In this document: piece after piece, positions 1 through 8,630 of the stretch | Layout: the number at the start of each line of letters is the position of its first letter | How positions within the stretch are numbered: the stretch's first letter is position 1 | DNA from: JBBIIC01 sp037446725 | GTDB lineage: Bacteria > Actinomycetota > Coriobacteriia > Anaerosomatales > SLCP01 | Direction: 5' to 3' | Length of the DNA stretch: 61,241 bases | Assembly: GCA_037446725.1 (NCBI GenBank) | Contig: JBBIIC010000012.1 | Coordinates: forward strand, 1-61,241 | Notes under the pieces: generated by a model | Told to the model about the DNA's origin: nothing | Databases searched by the model: none | The model's input: only the letters and a program-made list of their open reading frames with translations | Made by a program: the position numbers and the translations under genes

Positions 1-81
1 GATTCTGAGTCAACGAATCAGTCCCTCGAGTACCTCTTATTCTGAGGCATCACGGTGGCTTGTGAATTCTTTCCTCTGCGC

Positions 82-1518
82 CTACGTGAATGAGAACAAG
101 CGAAGGACCGGCTCGAGGCCGGCCACCAAAGGAGCGACCCCCACCGCCAGTAGCACGAACGCAAGGAACACCACCGCCGACTCGGCGCCGCGGTCCGAGT
201 CGCTCTCCCCACCCGATGCTGAGGCTGGCGACGGTTCGAAGAAGAGCGCCCTCATCACCGATCCGTAGTAGCCGAACGAGATGACGGATGCAACGATTCC
301 GATGAGCGCGAGCCACCAGTAGCCCGCCGAGACCGCCACACCGAACACGAGGAACTTGCCCCAGAATCCGGCGGTGAGCGGCATTCCGATAAGCGAGAAC
401 AGCGCGACCGCCACCGAGACCGCGAGCAGGCGCCGCTCCTTGCCGAGACCCGCGAGACCCCCGATGGTGCCGTCCCAGTCAGGCCTCACGCTGCGAAACG
501 CCCCCGCGGCAAGGAAGACGGCACCTGCCGCGACCGCATACGCAGCGACCAGCAGAGCCGCCGCCGTCATGGCAGCCGCGCCGATCGCAACACCCACCAG
601 CGCGTACCCGACCTGGGCCACACCGGAGTACGCAAGCATCCGCGTGTACGAAGACTGAAGGAGGCCACCCGCGGCCCCGAAGACCACGGAGAGCACTGCG
701 AGGGATCCGAAGACCCATAGTTGGTAGTCGGTCGGCAGTCCCGCAAAGACCGAGCGGGAGAAGAGCACGATCATCGCGACGACGGCGGCGAGTTTCGGAA
801 CGCCGGCCAGTAGAGCGGCGAAATGCGGCGGCGCGGTCTCGAACGCGTCCAGGGCCCACGAGTGGAACGGGAAGGCGCCCACCTTGTACGCGAAAGCCAC
901 GGCCATCAGTACGAACGCCGTCGTCACCGGGGGTCCGGCTGCCGTGCCCATCACGCCGCGTACCCACACGTACGACGTCGAGCTCCCATACAGGCCGAAC
1001 AGGATCGCCAGTCCGAGGAGGAACAGTCCTGTTGCCACCGCCCCCTGAACGAAGTACTTGACCGCAGCCTCCGTCGATCGGGCCGTGCGCGCGGACCACA
1101 CGAGCGCATAGGCGCACAGCGCCATCGCCTCGAGTCCGATCAGCACGACCAGCAGGTCCGCGGCCACGGCCACGGTCCCCGCCGCAGCCACAGAGACTCC
1201 CGCAAGCGCAGCCAGGCCACCGCCGAAGGGTGCACGCGACAGCGGTCGCCAGGAACCGAGCATGAGGACGGCAGCGATGGCGAAGATCACCCCCACGGTG
1301 CCTGAGAACCCCGTGCCGGACAGGAGGACATCGCCACTGATGGTGGGTGAACGCAGACTCGAAACGAACGCCGTCACCGCACCGGCGACCAGACCCGCGA
1401 CTGTGGCGAAGACCGCCAGCGCGCGACGGTCGAACGCGTCGAGGGCGACTGCCAGAGCCGCCCCGGCGATCACGAGGACGTGAGGACCGAACGCGACGAG
1501 CATCGACACCTCGGTCAT
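82..1518 (-). CDS. nuoN: NADH-quinone oxidoreductase subunit N
   Basis: Antiporter-like membrane subunit of complex I, thought to carry one of the proton-translocating channels of the membrane arm. The 478-residue product is almost wholly hydrophobic, with about 14 predicted membrane helices, and carries the proton-antiporter core (for example YFVQGAVATGLFLLGLAILFG and the AYKVGAFPFHSWALDAFE segment around residues 215-230). The Lys-bearing AYKVGAFPFH segment is typical of NuoN/M/L. The ATG lies one base after the nuoM stop, so translation is probably coupled. It is the last gene of the nuo cluster in this window. No clear terminator is visible in the 81 bases beyond its stop. Length is normal for the family. 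Confidence 0.95.
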   Translation of the reverse strand: MTEVSMLVAFGPHVLVIAGAALAVALDAFDRRALAVFATVAGLVAGAVTAFVSSLRSPTISGDVLLSGTGFSGTVGVIFAIAAVLMLGSWRPLSRAPFGGGLAALAGVSVAAAGTVAVAADLLVVLIGLEAMALCAYALVWSARTARSTEAAVKYFVQGAVATGLFLLGLAILFGLYGSSTSYVWVRGVMGTAAGPPVTTAFVLMAVAFAYKVGAFPFHSWALDAFETAPPHFAALLAGVPKLAAVVAMIVLFSRSVFAGLPTDYQLWVFGSLAVLSVVFGAAGGLLQSSYTRMLAYSGVAQVGYALVGVAIGAAAMTAAALLVAAYAVAAGAVFLAAGAFRSVRPDWDGTIGGLAGLGKERRLLAVSVAVALFSLIGMPLTAGFWGKFLVFGVAVSAGYWWLALIGIVASVISFGYYGSVMRALFFEPSPASASGGESDSDRGAESAVVFLAFVLLAVGVAPLVAGLEPVLRLFSFT

Positions 1519-1519
1519 C

Positions 1520-2968
1520 TCACACCCCCGTCCCTATGACCGCCGAAAGGGCGCCGAGTATGTCGCCTGCCATCCCGATGACCAGCCGTGGCCATACACC
1601 GAGCGTGACAATAGCCGCTGCCAGTACCAGCACCGGTACGAGGTCGCCAGCGGAGAGGTCCCTGATGCCCGCCCACTCCCCTGCAACCTCGCCGTGAACG
1701 ACCTCGCGCACCGCACGCAGGTTGTACGCGGCTGCGAGCACGATGCCAGGCGTGGCGAGGGCAACCGGCCACGACCAGGCGCCGAACCCTTCCAGGACCG
1801 TCAGGAACTCGCCGGGAAAGCCCGACAGCCCCGGCAGACCGAGGCTCGCAAGCGCTCCGAACGTCAGCGCAATGCCCCAACGCGGCGCGAGGGCGCCGAG
1901 ACCGCCAAAACGGGCGATCTCCCGGGTGTGGGTTCTGTCATGGAGCTGCCCCACCAGCAGAAACAGAAGCGGCGCAACGACGCCGTGACTCACCATGACG
2001 AGCACTGCTGCAGAGAACCCGCGTTCCGTCGCGGTGGACAGAGCCAGCAGTACGAACCCCATGTGGGCGACGCTCGAATAGGCCACGAGACGCTTCAGGT
2101 CGGACTGCGCCAGCGCGACTGCCGCACCGTAGACGATGCCGACTCCGCCGAGCAGCGCGAAGATCCAGGCCACCTCGGCGAAGGAAGACGGCGCGATGGG
2201 GATGGCGAGGCGAAGCAGGCCGTAGCCACCCATTTTCAGCAGGACGCCGGCGAGCATGATCGACCCCGCTGTCGGCGCCTCGACGTGCGCGTCCGGAAGC
2301 CATGTGTGGACCGGGAAGGCAGGCAGCTTCACGAGCATGCCCGCGGCAAGCAGCCAGAAGACGAGCATCGGATCGCCGAGCGCGACACGTCCCGCCGCGA
2401 GCGAGTCGATACTCGTCGCGCCGATGGTGAAGATCGCTATCAGGATGCCAGCCAGCATGACCGCGCTGCCCGCGAAGGTGTAGACGAAAAACTTCATGGA
2501 GGCGTGGCGACGGTGCTCGTGACCCCACACGCCGATGAGGAAGTACATGGGGATAAGCACGGCCTCCCAGAAGACGTAGAACAGCACGACGTCTGCCGCG
2601 AGAAAGACGCCCGCGACCGCGGCCTGCAGCCCGAGGAGAAGCGCGTGATGGACAGGCGCCCGATCAGCGACGCCCCACGAGGCCATGACCGCCACCGGAC
2701 CCAGGAGCGCGGTGAGAGCCAGGAGCGGGGCGGACAGTCCGTCCACCCGCACGTCCCAGAAGGGCACGGTGTCCTGTGCGATCCGGATACCTTCGACAAC
2801 CTGACCGCTGAAGGCCCCTTCAGACGCAAGCGAGACGAGTACTCCGCCGAATCCAAGGGTGAACACGAGAGCTACCCAGCGCGCACCATGAGCGCTGAAG
2901 CGGCCGGCCAGAAGACAGGCGAGCGCTCCGAGAAGTGGGACGACGACGAGGAGGTCGACGGCGATCAT
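1520..2968 (-). CDS. nuoM: NADH-quinone oxidoreductase subunit M
   Basis: Second antiporter-like subunit of the complex I membrane arm. The 482-residue protein is polytopic and shows NuoM hallmarks: the FYVFWEAVLIPMYFLIGVWG segment near residue 110, with the conserved membrane Glu, and KLPAFPVHTWLPDAHVEAPT around residue 215, followed by SIMLAGVLLKMGGYGLLR. Its ATG directly abuts the nuoL stop. Length and motifs are normal. It belongs to the contiguous nuo transcription unit and would lie between NuoN and NuoL in the assembled arm. Confidence 0.96.
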   Translation of the reverse strand: MIAVDLLVVVPLLGALACLLAGRFSAHGARWVALVFTLGFGGVLVSLASEGAFSGQVVEGIRIAQDTVPFWDVRVDGLSAPLLALTALLGPVAVMASWGVADRAPVHHALLLGLQAAVAGVFLAADVVLFYVFWEAVLIPMYFLIGVWGHEHRRHASMKFFVYTFAGSAVMLAGILIAIFTIGATSIDSLAAGRVALGDPMLVFWLLAAGMLVKLPAFPVHTWLPDAHVEAPTAGSIMLAGVLLKMGGYGLLRLAIPIAPSSFAEVAWIFALLGGVGIVYGAAVALAQSDLKRLVAYSSVAHMGFVLLALSTATERGFSAAVLVMVSHGVVAPLLFLLVGQLHDRTHTREIARFGGLGALAPRWGIALTFGALASLGLPGLSGFPGEFLTVLEGFGAWSWPVALATPGIVLAAAYNLRAVREVVHGEVAGEWAGIRDLSAGDLVPVLVLAAAIVTLGVWPRLVIGMAGDILGALSAVIGTGV

Positions 2969-4789
2969 CTACAACCCCCGTCCCACGTACGACACCAGTG
3001 CGAGAAGCGCGACGGCCCCGGCCCCGAGCATAGTCGCGTACCACTGCGCATCGCCCGACTGGAGCGAGGTCAAAGCGCGGCCTACTCCGCGGGCGACCGT
3101 CGCCGTGCCCTCGGCGACGCGATCGACGACCTGTCGGTCCACACCCTCGTACAGTACGCGGGAGATGCGGGCCATCGGGCGCAGGACCGCCCGGTCAACG
3201 AGGGCATCCGCGCCCCATCCGGTGCGCATGAGCGCCGCGAGGCCGGGCGCACGCGATGCGGCTGGGTCATCGACGCCCGCGACCTTCCATCCCGCGAGGA
3301 GACCCGCGAGCGCCAGGACCGTCGATCCAGCGGCGACCCTGAGGTCAAGCGCGCCGTGATGTGCGCCGTAGGCTTGCGCGATCCAGGCACCGGCGAAACC
3401 CATGCCAACCGCAAGCACCGCCAGCACGAGAAGCGGAAGCCGCATGCTCCAGCCACCCTCGTGCGGATGACCACCGCCCCGGTACGTGTCGAAGAACGCA
3501 AGCCGGGTCGTGCGCGCGACGTAGAACGCCGTGAGCAGGCTCGCGCCAAACAGAATCGCGGCCCATGCGTACCCCGCGCCGAGCACCTCGTGAAGGACCT
3601 CGTCCTTGCTGAAGAAACCTGCGAGTGGTGGAAGCCCCGCCAGTGCGCCCGCACCGATCAGCCAGGTGACACCGGTGATCGGCATCTTCCTGAACAGGCC
3701 GCCCATCTCCTCGAGCTCCTGGGTCCCGCACCCGTGTATGACGCTGCCCGAACCCAGGAACAGCAGGGCCTTGAACGCGGCGTGGGTCACGAGGTGAAAC
3801 ATGGCCGCGCCCCACGCACCGGCGCCCAACGCCGCGAACATGAAGCCGAGCTGGCTGATGGTCGAGTACGCGAGCACCTTCTTGATGTCGGACTGGGCAA
3901 CGGCCGCGGCTGCCGCCCCCACTGCGGTCACACCGCCGATGACAAGCGTCACGGCGAGGGCATCCGGCGAGAGCGAGAAGAGCGGCCACGACCGCGCTAT
4001 CAGGAAGACGCCGGCGGCGACCATCGTGGCCGCGTGGATCAGTGCCGAGACCGGCGTGGGGCCCTCCATGGCGTCCGGGAGCCATATCTGCAGCGGGAAC
4101 TGCGCCGACTTGCCGATCGCCCCCACGAGCAGCAGCAGGCTCGCCGCGGTCACGACCGGCAACGACAGCGCGGGGGCGGCCGCGAACACCGCTGCGTACG
4201 AGAGGTCCCCCACCTCGTGCCAGAGCACTGCAAGGCCGAGCAGGAGGCCCACGTCACCGACGCGTGTGGTCAGGAATGCCTTGACCGCCGCCGAGGCGGC
4301 GGCGGGACGGGTGAACCAGAAGCCGATGAGCAGGTACGAACACGCACCCACGAGTTCCCAGCCGATGAACAGCCCGATGAACCCGTCCGCGATGACGAGC
4401 ATGCTCATCGCGGCGGTGAACAGGCACAGTGCCGCGTAGTAGCGCGGCAGACCCCCTTCACCCGACATGTAGCCGACCGAGAACAGTACGACGAGCGAGG
4501 CGACGAGTCCCACTACGACGAGCATCACGGCACTCAAGCCGTCGATCGCCCACCCGACCGACAAGCCGTTCGCACCGGTCGCGGCGAGCCATTCGACCGA
4601 ACCCGCGCTCATCACCGCGTGGCTACCCTCCAGAAGGGCCGTCACGCCGAACGCGAGCACGAAACCCGGAGCAGCCAGAGCAGGCACCGGTGTGAAGCGA
4701 CCGAGCGCCCGCCCCGAAACAGCAACCAGTACCGCGAGCACGAGCGGAACAGCTACGACACTCCATCCCTGTGCCAGAAGGGCGCCCAT
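2969..4789 (-). CDS. nuoL: NADH-quinone oxidoreductase subunit L
   Basis: Distal antiporter-like subunit of complex I, the one that in known structures carries the long lateral helix coupling the antiporter modules. The product has 606 residues. It shows the NuoL core: GWELVGACSYLLIGFWF near residue 140, KSAQFPLQIWLPDAMEGPTP around residue 225, VSALIHAATMVAAGVFLIAR directly after, and a C-terminal hydrophobic extension consistent with the lateral helix. It starts with ATG one base after the nuoK stop. Family length is typical and no missing key element was noticed. Confidence 0.96.
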   Translation of the reverse strand: MGALLAQGWSVVAVPLVLAVLVAVSGRALGRFTPVPALAAPGFVLAFGVTALLEGSHAVMSAGSVEWLAATGANGLSVGWAIDGLSAVMLVVVGLVASLVVLFSVGYMSGEGGLPRYYAALCLFTAAMSMLVIADGFIGLFIGWELVGACSYLLIGFWFTRPAAASAAVKAFLTTRVGDVGLLLGLAVLWHEVGDLSYAAVFAAAPALSLPVVTAASLLLLVGAIGKSAQFPLQIWLPDAMEGPTPVSALIHAATMVAAGVFLIARSWPLFSLSPDALAVTLVIGGVTAVGAAAAAVAQSDIKKVLAYSTISQLGFMFAALGAGAWGAAMFHLVTHAAFKALLFLGSGSVIHGCGTQELEEMGGLFRKMPITGVTWLIGAGALAGLPPLAGFFSKDEVLHEVLGAGYAWAAILFGASLLTAFYVARTTRLAFFDTYRGGGHPHEGGWSMRLPLLVLAVLAVGMGFAGAWIAQAYGAHHGALDLRVAAGSTVLALAGLLAGWKVAGVDDPAASRAPGLAALMRTGWGADALVDRAVLRPMARISRVLYEGVDRQVVDRVAEGTATVARGVGRALTSLQSGDAQWYATMLGAGAVALLALVSYVGRGL

Positions 4790-4790
4790 G

Positions 4791-5096
4791 TCAGCCCTTC
4801 ACCTCCGTGAGCTCGTCGACACGCGTGGTCCGGAACCTCCGCGCCACCGAGATGACGAGTGCGAGGCCCACTGCCGCCTCGGCTGCGGCCAACACGATCA
4901 CCATGACGCCGGTGGCCTCGACCGAACCCTCGGTCGCGCCGACAGACGTACCGGCCGCTGCGAGGCCGACGAGCAGAAGGGTCGCCGAGCCGAGCATGAC
5001 CTCGATACTGGCGAGGATCGCGACGAGATCGCGTCGGGTGAGGACGCCGTACAGGCCGACGCAGAACAGCCCGACGGTGATGATCACCAGGCTCAT
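4791..5096 (-). CDS. nuoK: NADH-quinone oxidoreductase subunit K
   Basis: Small three-helix membrane subunit (MrpC-like) of complex I. The 101-residue protein carries the two conserved intramembrane glutamates of the E-channel, in ILASIEVMLGSATLL (about residue 32) and VLAAAEAAVGLAL (about residue 72). The ATG start overlaps the nuoJ stop by four bases (ATGA), which indicates translational coupling. It lies between nuoJ and nuoL as in canonical operons. Confidence 0.95.
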   Translation of the reverse strand: MSLVIITVGLFCVGLYGVLTRRDLVAILASIEVMLGSATLLLVGLAAAGTSVGATEGSVEATGVMVIVLAAAEAAVGLALVISVARRFRTTRVDELTEVKG

Positions 5097-5587
5097 CCCT
5101 CATCACCTCCGAGGATCACGACGACCGCGACGAGCACGGCGAGCAGCAGGACGCCGCCCATCTCGAAGTGCGTCAGCATCGGCCCGAGGAAGACTCCGGC
5201 AAGCTCTCCGGTACCTGATGCGATCCCTTGATCGATCGAGTCGGGCACGGCACCGCTGAGAGCGGTCACCACCAGGAAGAACAGACCGCCGGCCACAGCG
5301 AGGGCCGCGATATCGTGGCGGGTTTCGAGTACTGGCGAGCCCTCCGGGGTGCGGTGAACGAGCATGATCGCGAAGATCATGAGCACGAGGACCCCCCCGA
5401 TGTAGACGAAGAGCTGGACGACGCCGAGAAACGCGGCACCCCAGTAGACGAAGAAACCCGTGACCGCCACGAGGAACGCCCCGAGACCGATGGCCATGCG
5501 CATCACGTCGCGTGCGAACACCGTGATGACGCCCCCCGCGACCGCTATCACGCCGAGCACCGAAAAGACAACTGACTCGATGCTCAC
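5093..5587 (-). CDS. nuoJ: NADH-quinone oxidoreductase subunit J
   Basis: Membrane subunit J of complex I, part of the proximal proton path beside NuoK, NuoA and NuoH. The 164-residue polytopic protein carries the family segment VVQLFVYIGGVLVLMIFAIM near residue 60. The GTG start overlaps the stop of the upstream flavoprotein/NuoI fusion by four bases (GTGA). The tight coupling of this bona fide complex I subunit to the fusion gene argues that the fusion product belongs to the same complex. Confidence 0.95.
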   Translation of the reverse strand: MSIESVVFSVLGVIAVAGGVITVFARDVMRMAIGLGAFLVAVTGFFVYWGAAFLGVVQLFVYIGGVLVLMIFAIMLVHRTPEGSPVLETRHDIAALAVAGGLFFLVVTALSGAVPDSIDQGIASGTGELAGVFLGPMLTHFEMGGVLLLAVLVAVVVILGGDEG

Positions 5588-7680
5588 AGGCTCACCTCCG
5601 CTGACGAGGGAGTGGCGGGCCGGGACTGGCGGTCGGCGTCGTGACCGGTCGCGCGGGTACCTCCCGCGTCCCTGCCCATCTCCGTACGGTCAAACTGCAT
5701 GAGATCGCGGTGATAGAAGCTGAGCTCGTACTGGCCGGTGTGCCTGAGTGCGTCGGTCGGACACTGCTCGGCACACAGCCCGCAGAAGCAGCACTTCGTG
5801 AGATCGAGCTGGTAGTGCGTAACGCACCGCTCACCCGGGTCGTCGACCCGCTCGACCTCGATGGCGTAGTCGGGACACGTGCGTGCGCAGAAGGTGCATC
5901 CGACACACACCTCGGACTGGCATCGCAGACAACGGGCCGCCTCGTCCAGGGCCTCGAGGTGCGTGAGCCCGAGTTCCACCTGGCGGAAGTCGGTCGCACG
6001 CTCCTGGGGTTTGGCCATCGGCATATCGACTCGCCGGCGCGTCGACTCCACACCTTCGAGGTGCGCGGACTGGTAGCGGTCGTAGACCGGCACGGGACGC
6101 TCGACGCGGTTCTCGCCGAGGTCTTCTCCCGCGAGATAGCGGTGGATCGATGTCGCGGCCTCGTGGCCGGTCGCGATCGAAGCGATCGCGCTGCCCGGAC
6201 CCGTGACGACCTCGCCGCAGGCGAAAACGCCGGGATGGTGCGTCGTGAACAGCCGGCCGTCGACAGGAAGAAGACCGCGGTCGGTCAGGCGGAGATCGGA
6301 ACCGGCGACGACGTCGGCAAGCACCGGCGCCTGACCAACGGAGAAGACGACGACATCGACCGGGACCTCGGTGTACTCGTCGCCGAACTGCGGCGCGAAC
6401 CGCCCGGCCGCGTCGAACACCGAGAGGCACTCGCGCATCCGCATGCCGCGAACCGCGCCTACCTCGTCGACGAGGACCTCTTCGGGCCCGAGGGAACACA
6501 TCGCGATTACACCCTCGTCGAGTGCCTCTTCGATCTCCCACGGGTGGCACGGCATCTCGCCCTCGCCCTCGAGGCACGCGAGCCGGACCTCGCTCGCCCC
6601 GGTGCGTAGCGCACAGCGCGCGACGTCGACGGCCACGTTCCCGCCACCGATGACGAGAACCCGCTTGCCGGACACGCCCGCATCGCCCTTCCAGTTCGCG
6701 TCCCGCAGGAAAGGCAGAGCACCCATCACGCCATCAGCCGTGTGACCCGGGACCGGGATGATCCGGCTCTCCTGCAGGCCAACCGCAATCAGAACGGCGT
6801 CGTACTCGCCCATGAGGTAATCGATGGGCACGTCCTTGCCGACTTCGACACCCAGCTTCAGCTCAAGACCGAGCGTCACGAGGTTGTCAATCTCGTCGTG
6901 GAGCACCTCACGAGGCAGGCGGTACGATGGAACTCCGGAGCAAAGTGCGCCGCCCGGTTTGCCCTCCTTCTCATACACGGAGACCGAATAGCCGAGCTTC
7001 ATCAGGTCGAACGCGGCGGTGAGCCCAGAGGGGCCCGAGCCGATGATCCCTATCCGTTCGGCACGCGTGCGTTCGAACGGCACGAGTCGGTCCTGCGCGA
7101 CCTTCGCGTATTCCTCGTAGGCGTGGCGGTGCAACGGACGTATCGCGATCGGTTCGTCGTAGTAGTTGCGGCGACACGCGGTCTCGCACGGGTGGTGGCA
7201 GATCCGGCCGAGCACGCCGGGGAGTATGTTGCGCTCCCGCACGAGCTCGTAGGCCTCCGCAGGCTTGCCCTCACCCAGGTAAAAACCTTGTCCGCGAGCA
7301 TCCACGTTGGCCGGGCAGTTGCCCACACAGGGCGGAAGCCGGTCCTCGCGGTACAGGCGGTCGACGAGTTCGTTATAGGCGGTCGCCTCTTCTCGGATGA
7401 TCGGGATCTCGTCCACGCCCAGCACGCCGTGCAGCTGCAGCGCACCCCTCCAACGCGAGGAAATCTCGATCTTCTCGTGAGGGTAGCGCAGGGTCTTCGT
7501 CGGACCGAGCGCCCGCTTCCCAGTGATTCCCAGACCTGTGAGCAGCGAGCGCCAGCGGGCGAAGAAGCCGGTCACCCCTCCGGGAAAGTCGTCGCTCACG
7601 CTGACAGAGACGGGAACGACGTGCGGAGTGTACGCGGGCGCGCCGACCTCGTGATGCCGGTGGTCCGAGGTGTTGTTCAC
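5584..7680 (-). CDS. NuoI-type ferredoxin subunit split by an inserted GltD/NfnB-like FAD-NAD(P)H oxidoreductase module
   Basis: Predicted electron-input subunit of this complex I, 698 residues against roughly 160-190 for ordinary NuoI. Residues about 36-85 resemble the NuoI N-terminus (GITGKR, TLRYPHEKIE, RWRGALQLHG). Residues about 90-590 form a complete GltD/dihydropyrimidine-dehydrogenase-type module: an Fe-S domain with Cys118, 122, 161, 165 and 169, an FAD Rossmann motif GSGPSGLTAAF (about 214), an NAD(P) motif GGGNVAVDVAR (about 345), and a second FAD contact GVFACGEVVTGPGSAI. Residues about 590-665 are the NuoI ferredoxin, with CVGCTFCARTCP and CCFCGLCAEQCPTDAL and then YELSFYHRDLM. 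The frame is open as far as 8106, but that part overlaps nuoH. The GTG at 7680 overlaps the nuoH stop as GTGA and is preferred. The catalytic direction and the choice of NADH or NADPH are inferences. Confidence 0.9.
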   Translation of the reverse strand: MNNTSDHRHHEVGAPAYTPHVVPVSVSVSDDFPGGVTGFFARWRSLLTGLGITGKRALGPTKTLRYPHEKIEISSRWRGALQLHGVLGVDEIPIIREEATAYNELVDRLYREDRLPPCVGNCPANVDARGQGFYLGEGKPAEAYELVRERNILPGVLGRICHHPCETACRRNYYDEPIAIRPLHRHAYEEYAKVAQDRLVPFERTRAERIGIIGSGPSGLTAAFDLMKLGYSVSVYEKEGKPGGALCSGVPSYRLPREVLHDEIDNLVTLGLELKLGVEVGKDVPIDYLMGEYDAVLIAVGLQESRIIPVPGHTADGVMGALPFLRDANWKGDAGVSGKRVLVIGGGNVAVDVARCALRTGASEVRLACLEGEGEMPCHPWEIEEALDEGVIAMCSLGPEEVLVDEVGAVRGMRMRECLSVFDAAGRFAPQFGDEYTEVPVDVVVFSVGQAPVLADVVAGSDLRLTDRGLLPVDGRLFTTHHPGVFACGEVVTGPGSAIASIATGHEAATSIHRYLAGEDLGENRVERPVPVYDRYQSAHLEGVESTRRRVDMPMAKPQERATDFRQVELGLTHLEALDEAARCLRCQSEVCVGCTFCARTCPDYAIEVERVDDPGERCVTHYQLDLTKCCFCGLCAEQCPTDALRHTGQYELSFYHRDLMQFDRTEMGRDAGGTRATGHDADRQSRPATPSSAEVSL

Positions 7681-8630
7681 GACAGCCACGGGATCACCAG
7701 CCCGACGACGGCGAGCTGCACTAGGGCCATCGGTGTCAGGACCTTCCAGGCAGTCGTCATCAGCTGGTCGGGTCGCATGCGCGGGAACGTCCACTTCACC
7801 CAGATCATCGCTACGGCGATCGCCGTCGCGAGTGCGACGAACAGCAGCACACCCCAGACACCCGGCAGGTGCAGATACCCTCCGAAAAAGAAGGCGGCAC
7901 CGAACAGCGCCGCGGCCACCATCCCGCCGTACTCGGCCATCATGAAGATCGCCCAGCGGATGCCCGAGTAGTCCGCGAAGTACCCGGCGACGAGCTCGGA
8001 CTCGGCCTCGGGCAGGTCGAAGGGACCGCGGTTGACCTCTGCGATCGATGAGATGAAGTAGACGACGAACGCGATGAACGTGAGCGGGATCCACCACCAG
8101 CGCCACTCGTCCATGATGTCGAGCGGCCGCATCGAGCCGGCGAGCAGGACGAAGGGGAGAACCGAGAGCGTCCTCGGCAGCTCGTAGGAGATCATCTGAG
8201 CAGCGGCGCGTAGGCCACCGATGGTGGCATAGGTGTTGTGCGAGGCCCAGCCCGCGAGCAGTACGCCGATCACCGAGATCGCGGGCACGGCCATGAAGAA
8301 CAGGATGCCCACGCTCGTATCGAGCGGTGCGAACCCTGACGCGTACGGGATGACCGCAAACGACATCGCTATGGGTGCGAACACGATGATCGGCGCGATG
8401 CGAAAGACGCGCACATCGGCGGCACGCGGCGTGATGTCCTCCTTGAGCAAGAGCTTCACCGTGTCGGCGAGGGTCTGCAGCAGGCCGAACGGGCCGAGCT
8501 CCTGCGGACCGATGCGCATCTGCATACGCCCGGCGACCTTACGCTCGCCCCACACGCCGATGAGAGCGGCCACGGCGATCACGAGGCCGGCGGCAAGCCC
8601 GTAGAGGGCTCCCCATCCGAGCGCGCTCAC
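7677..8630 (-). CDS. nuoH: NADH-quinone oxidoreductase subunit H
   Basis: Membrane subunit H, which forms most of the quinone-access chamber and links the peripheral arm to the membrane arm. The 317-residue protein has about eight helices. Family motifs include the ERKVAGRMQMRIGP segment near residue 30, LLKEDITPR near 63, and the Glu-rich loop INRG-like EVNRGPFDLPEAESELVAGY around residue 200 that contacts quinone. It starts with GTG overlapping the nuoD stop by four bases and ends in a four-base overlap with the fusion gene. Confidence 0.96.
   Translation of the reverse strand: MSALGWGALYGLAAGLVIAVAALIGVWGERKVAGRMQMRIGPQELGPFGLLQTLADTVKLLLKEDITPRAADVRVFRIAPIIVFAPIAMSFAVIPYASGFAPLDTSVGILFFMAVPAISVIGVLLAGWASHNTYATIGGLRAAAQMISYELPRTLSVLPFVLLAGSMRPLDIMDEWRWWWIPLTFIAFVVYFISSIAEVNRGPFDLPEAESELVAGYFADYSGIRWAIFMMAEYGGMVAAALFGAAFFFGGYLHLPGVWGVLLFVALATAIAVAMIWVKWTFPRMRPDQLMTTAWKVLTPMALVQLAVVGLVIPWLS

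Noticed and set aside
1..81. Terminator after nuoN
   Set aside because: Short complementary pieces (GATTC/GAATC) exist, but no stable stem or T-run is seen in the minus direction.
1694..4810. Open frame of 1038 codons on the plus strand
   Set aside because: It lies antisense to nuoM and nuoL, is very rich in Arg, Glu, His and Gln, has no recognisable domain, and is explained by the lack of stops in high-G+C DNA.
7681..8106. N-terminal extension of the flavoprotein/NuoI fusion
   Set aside because: It overlaps nuoH in another frame, is Arg-rich, and the GTG at 7680 forms the same GTGA overlap seen at other junctions of this operon.
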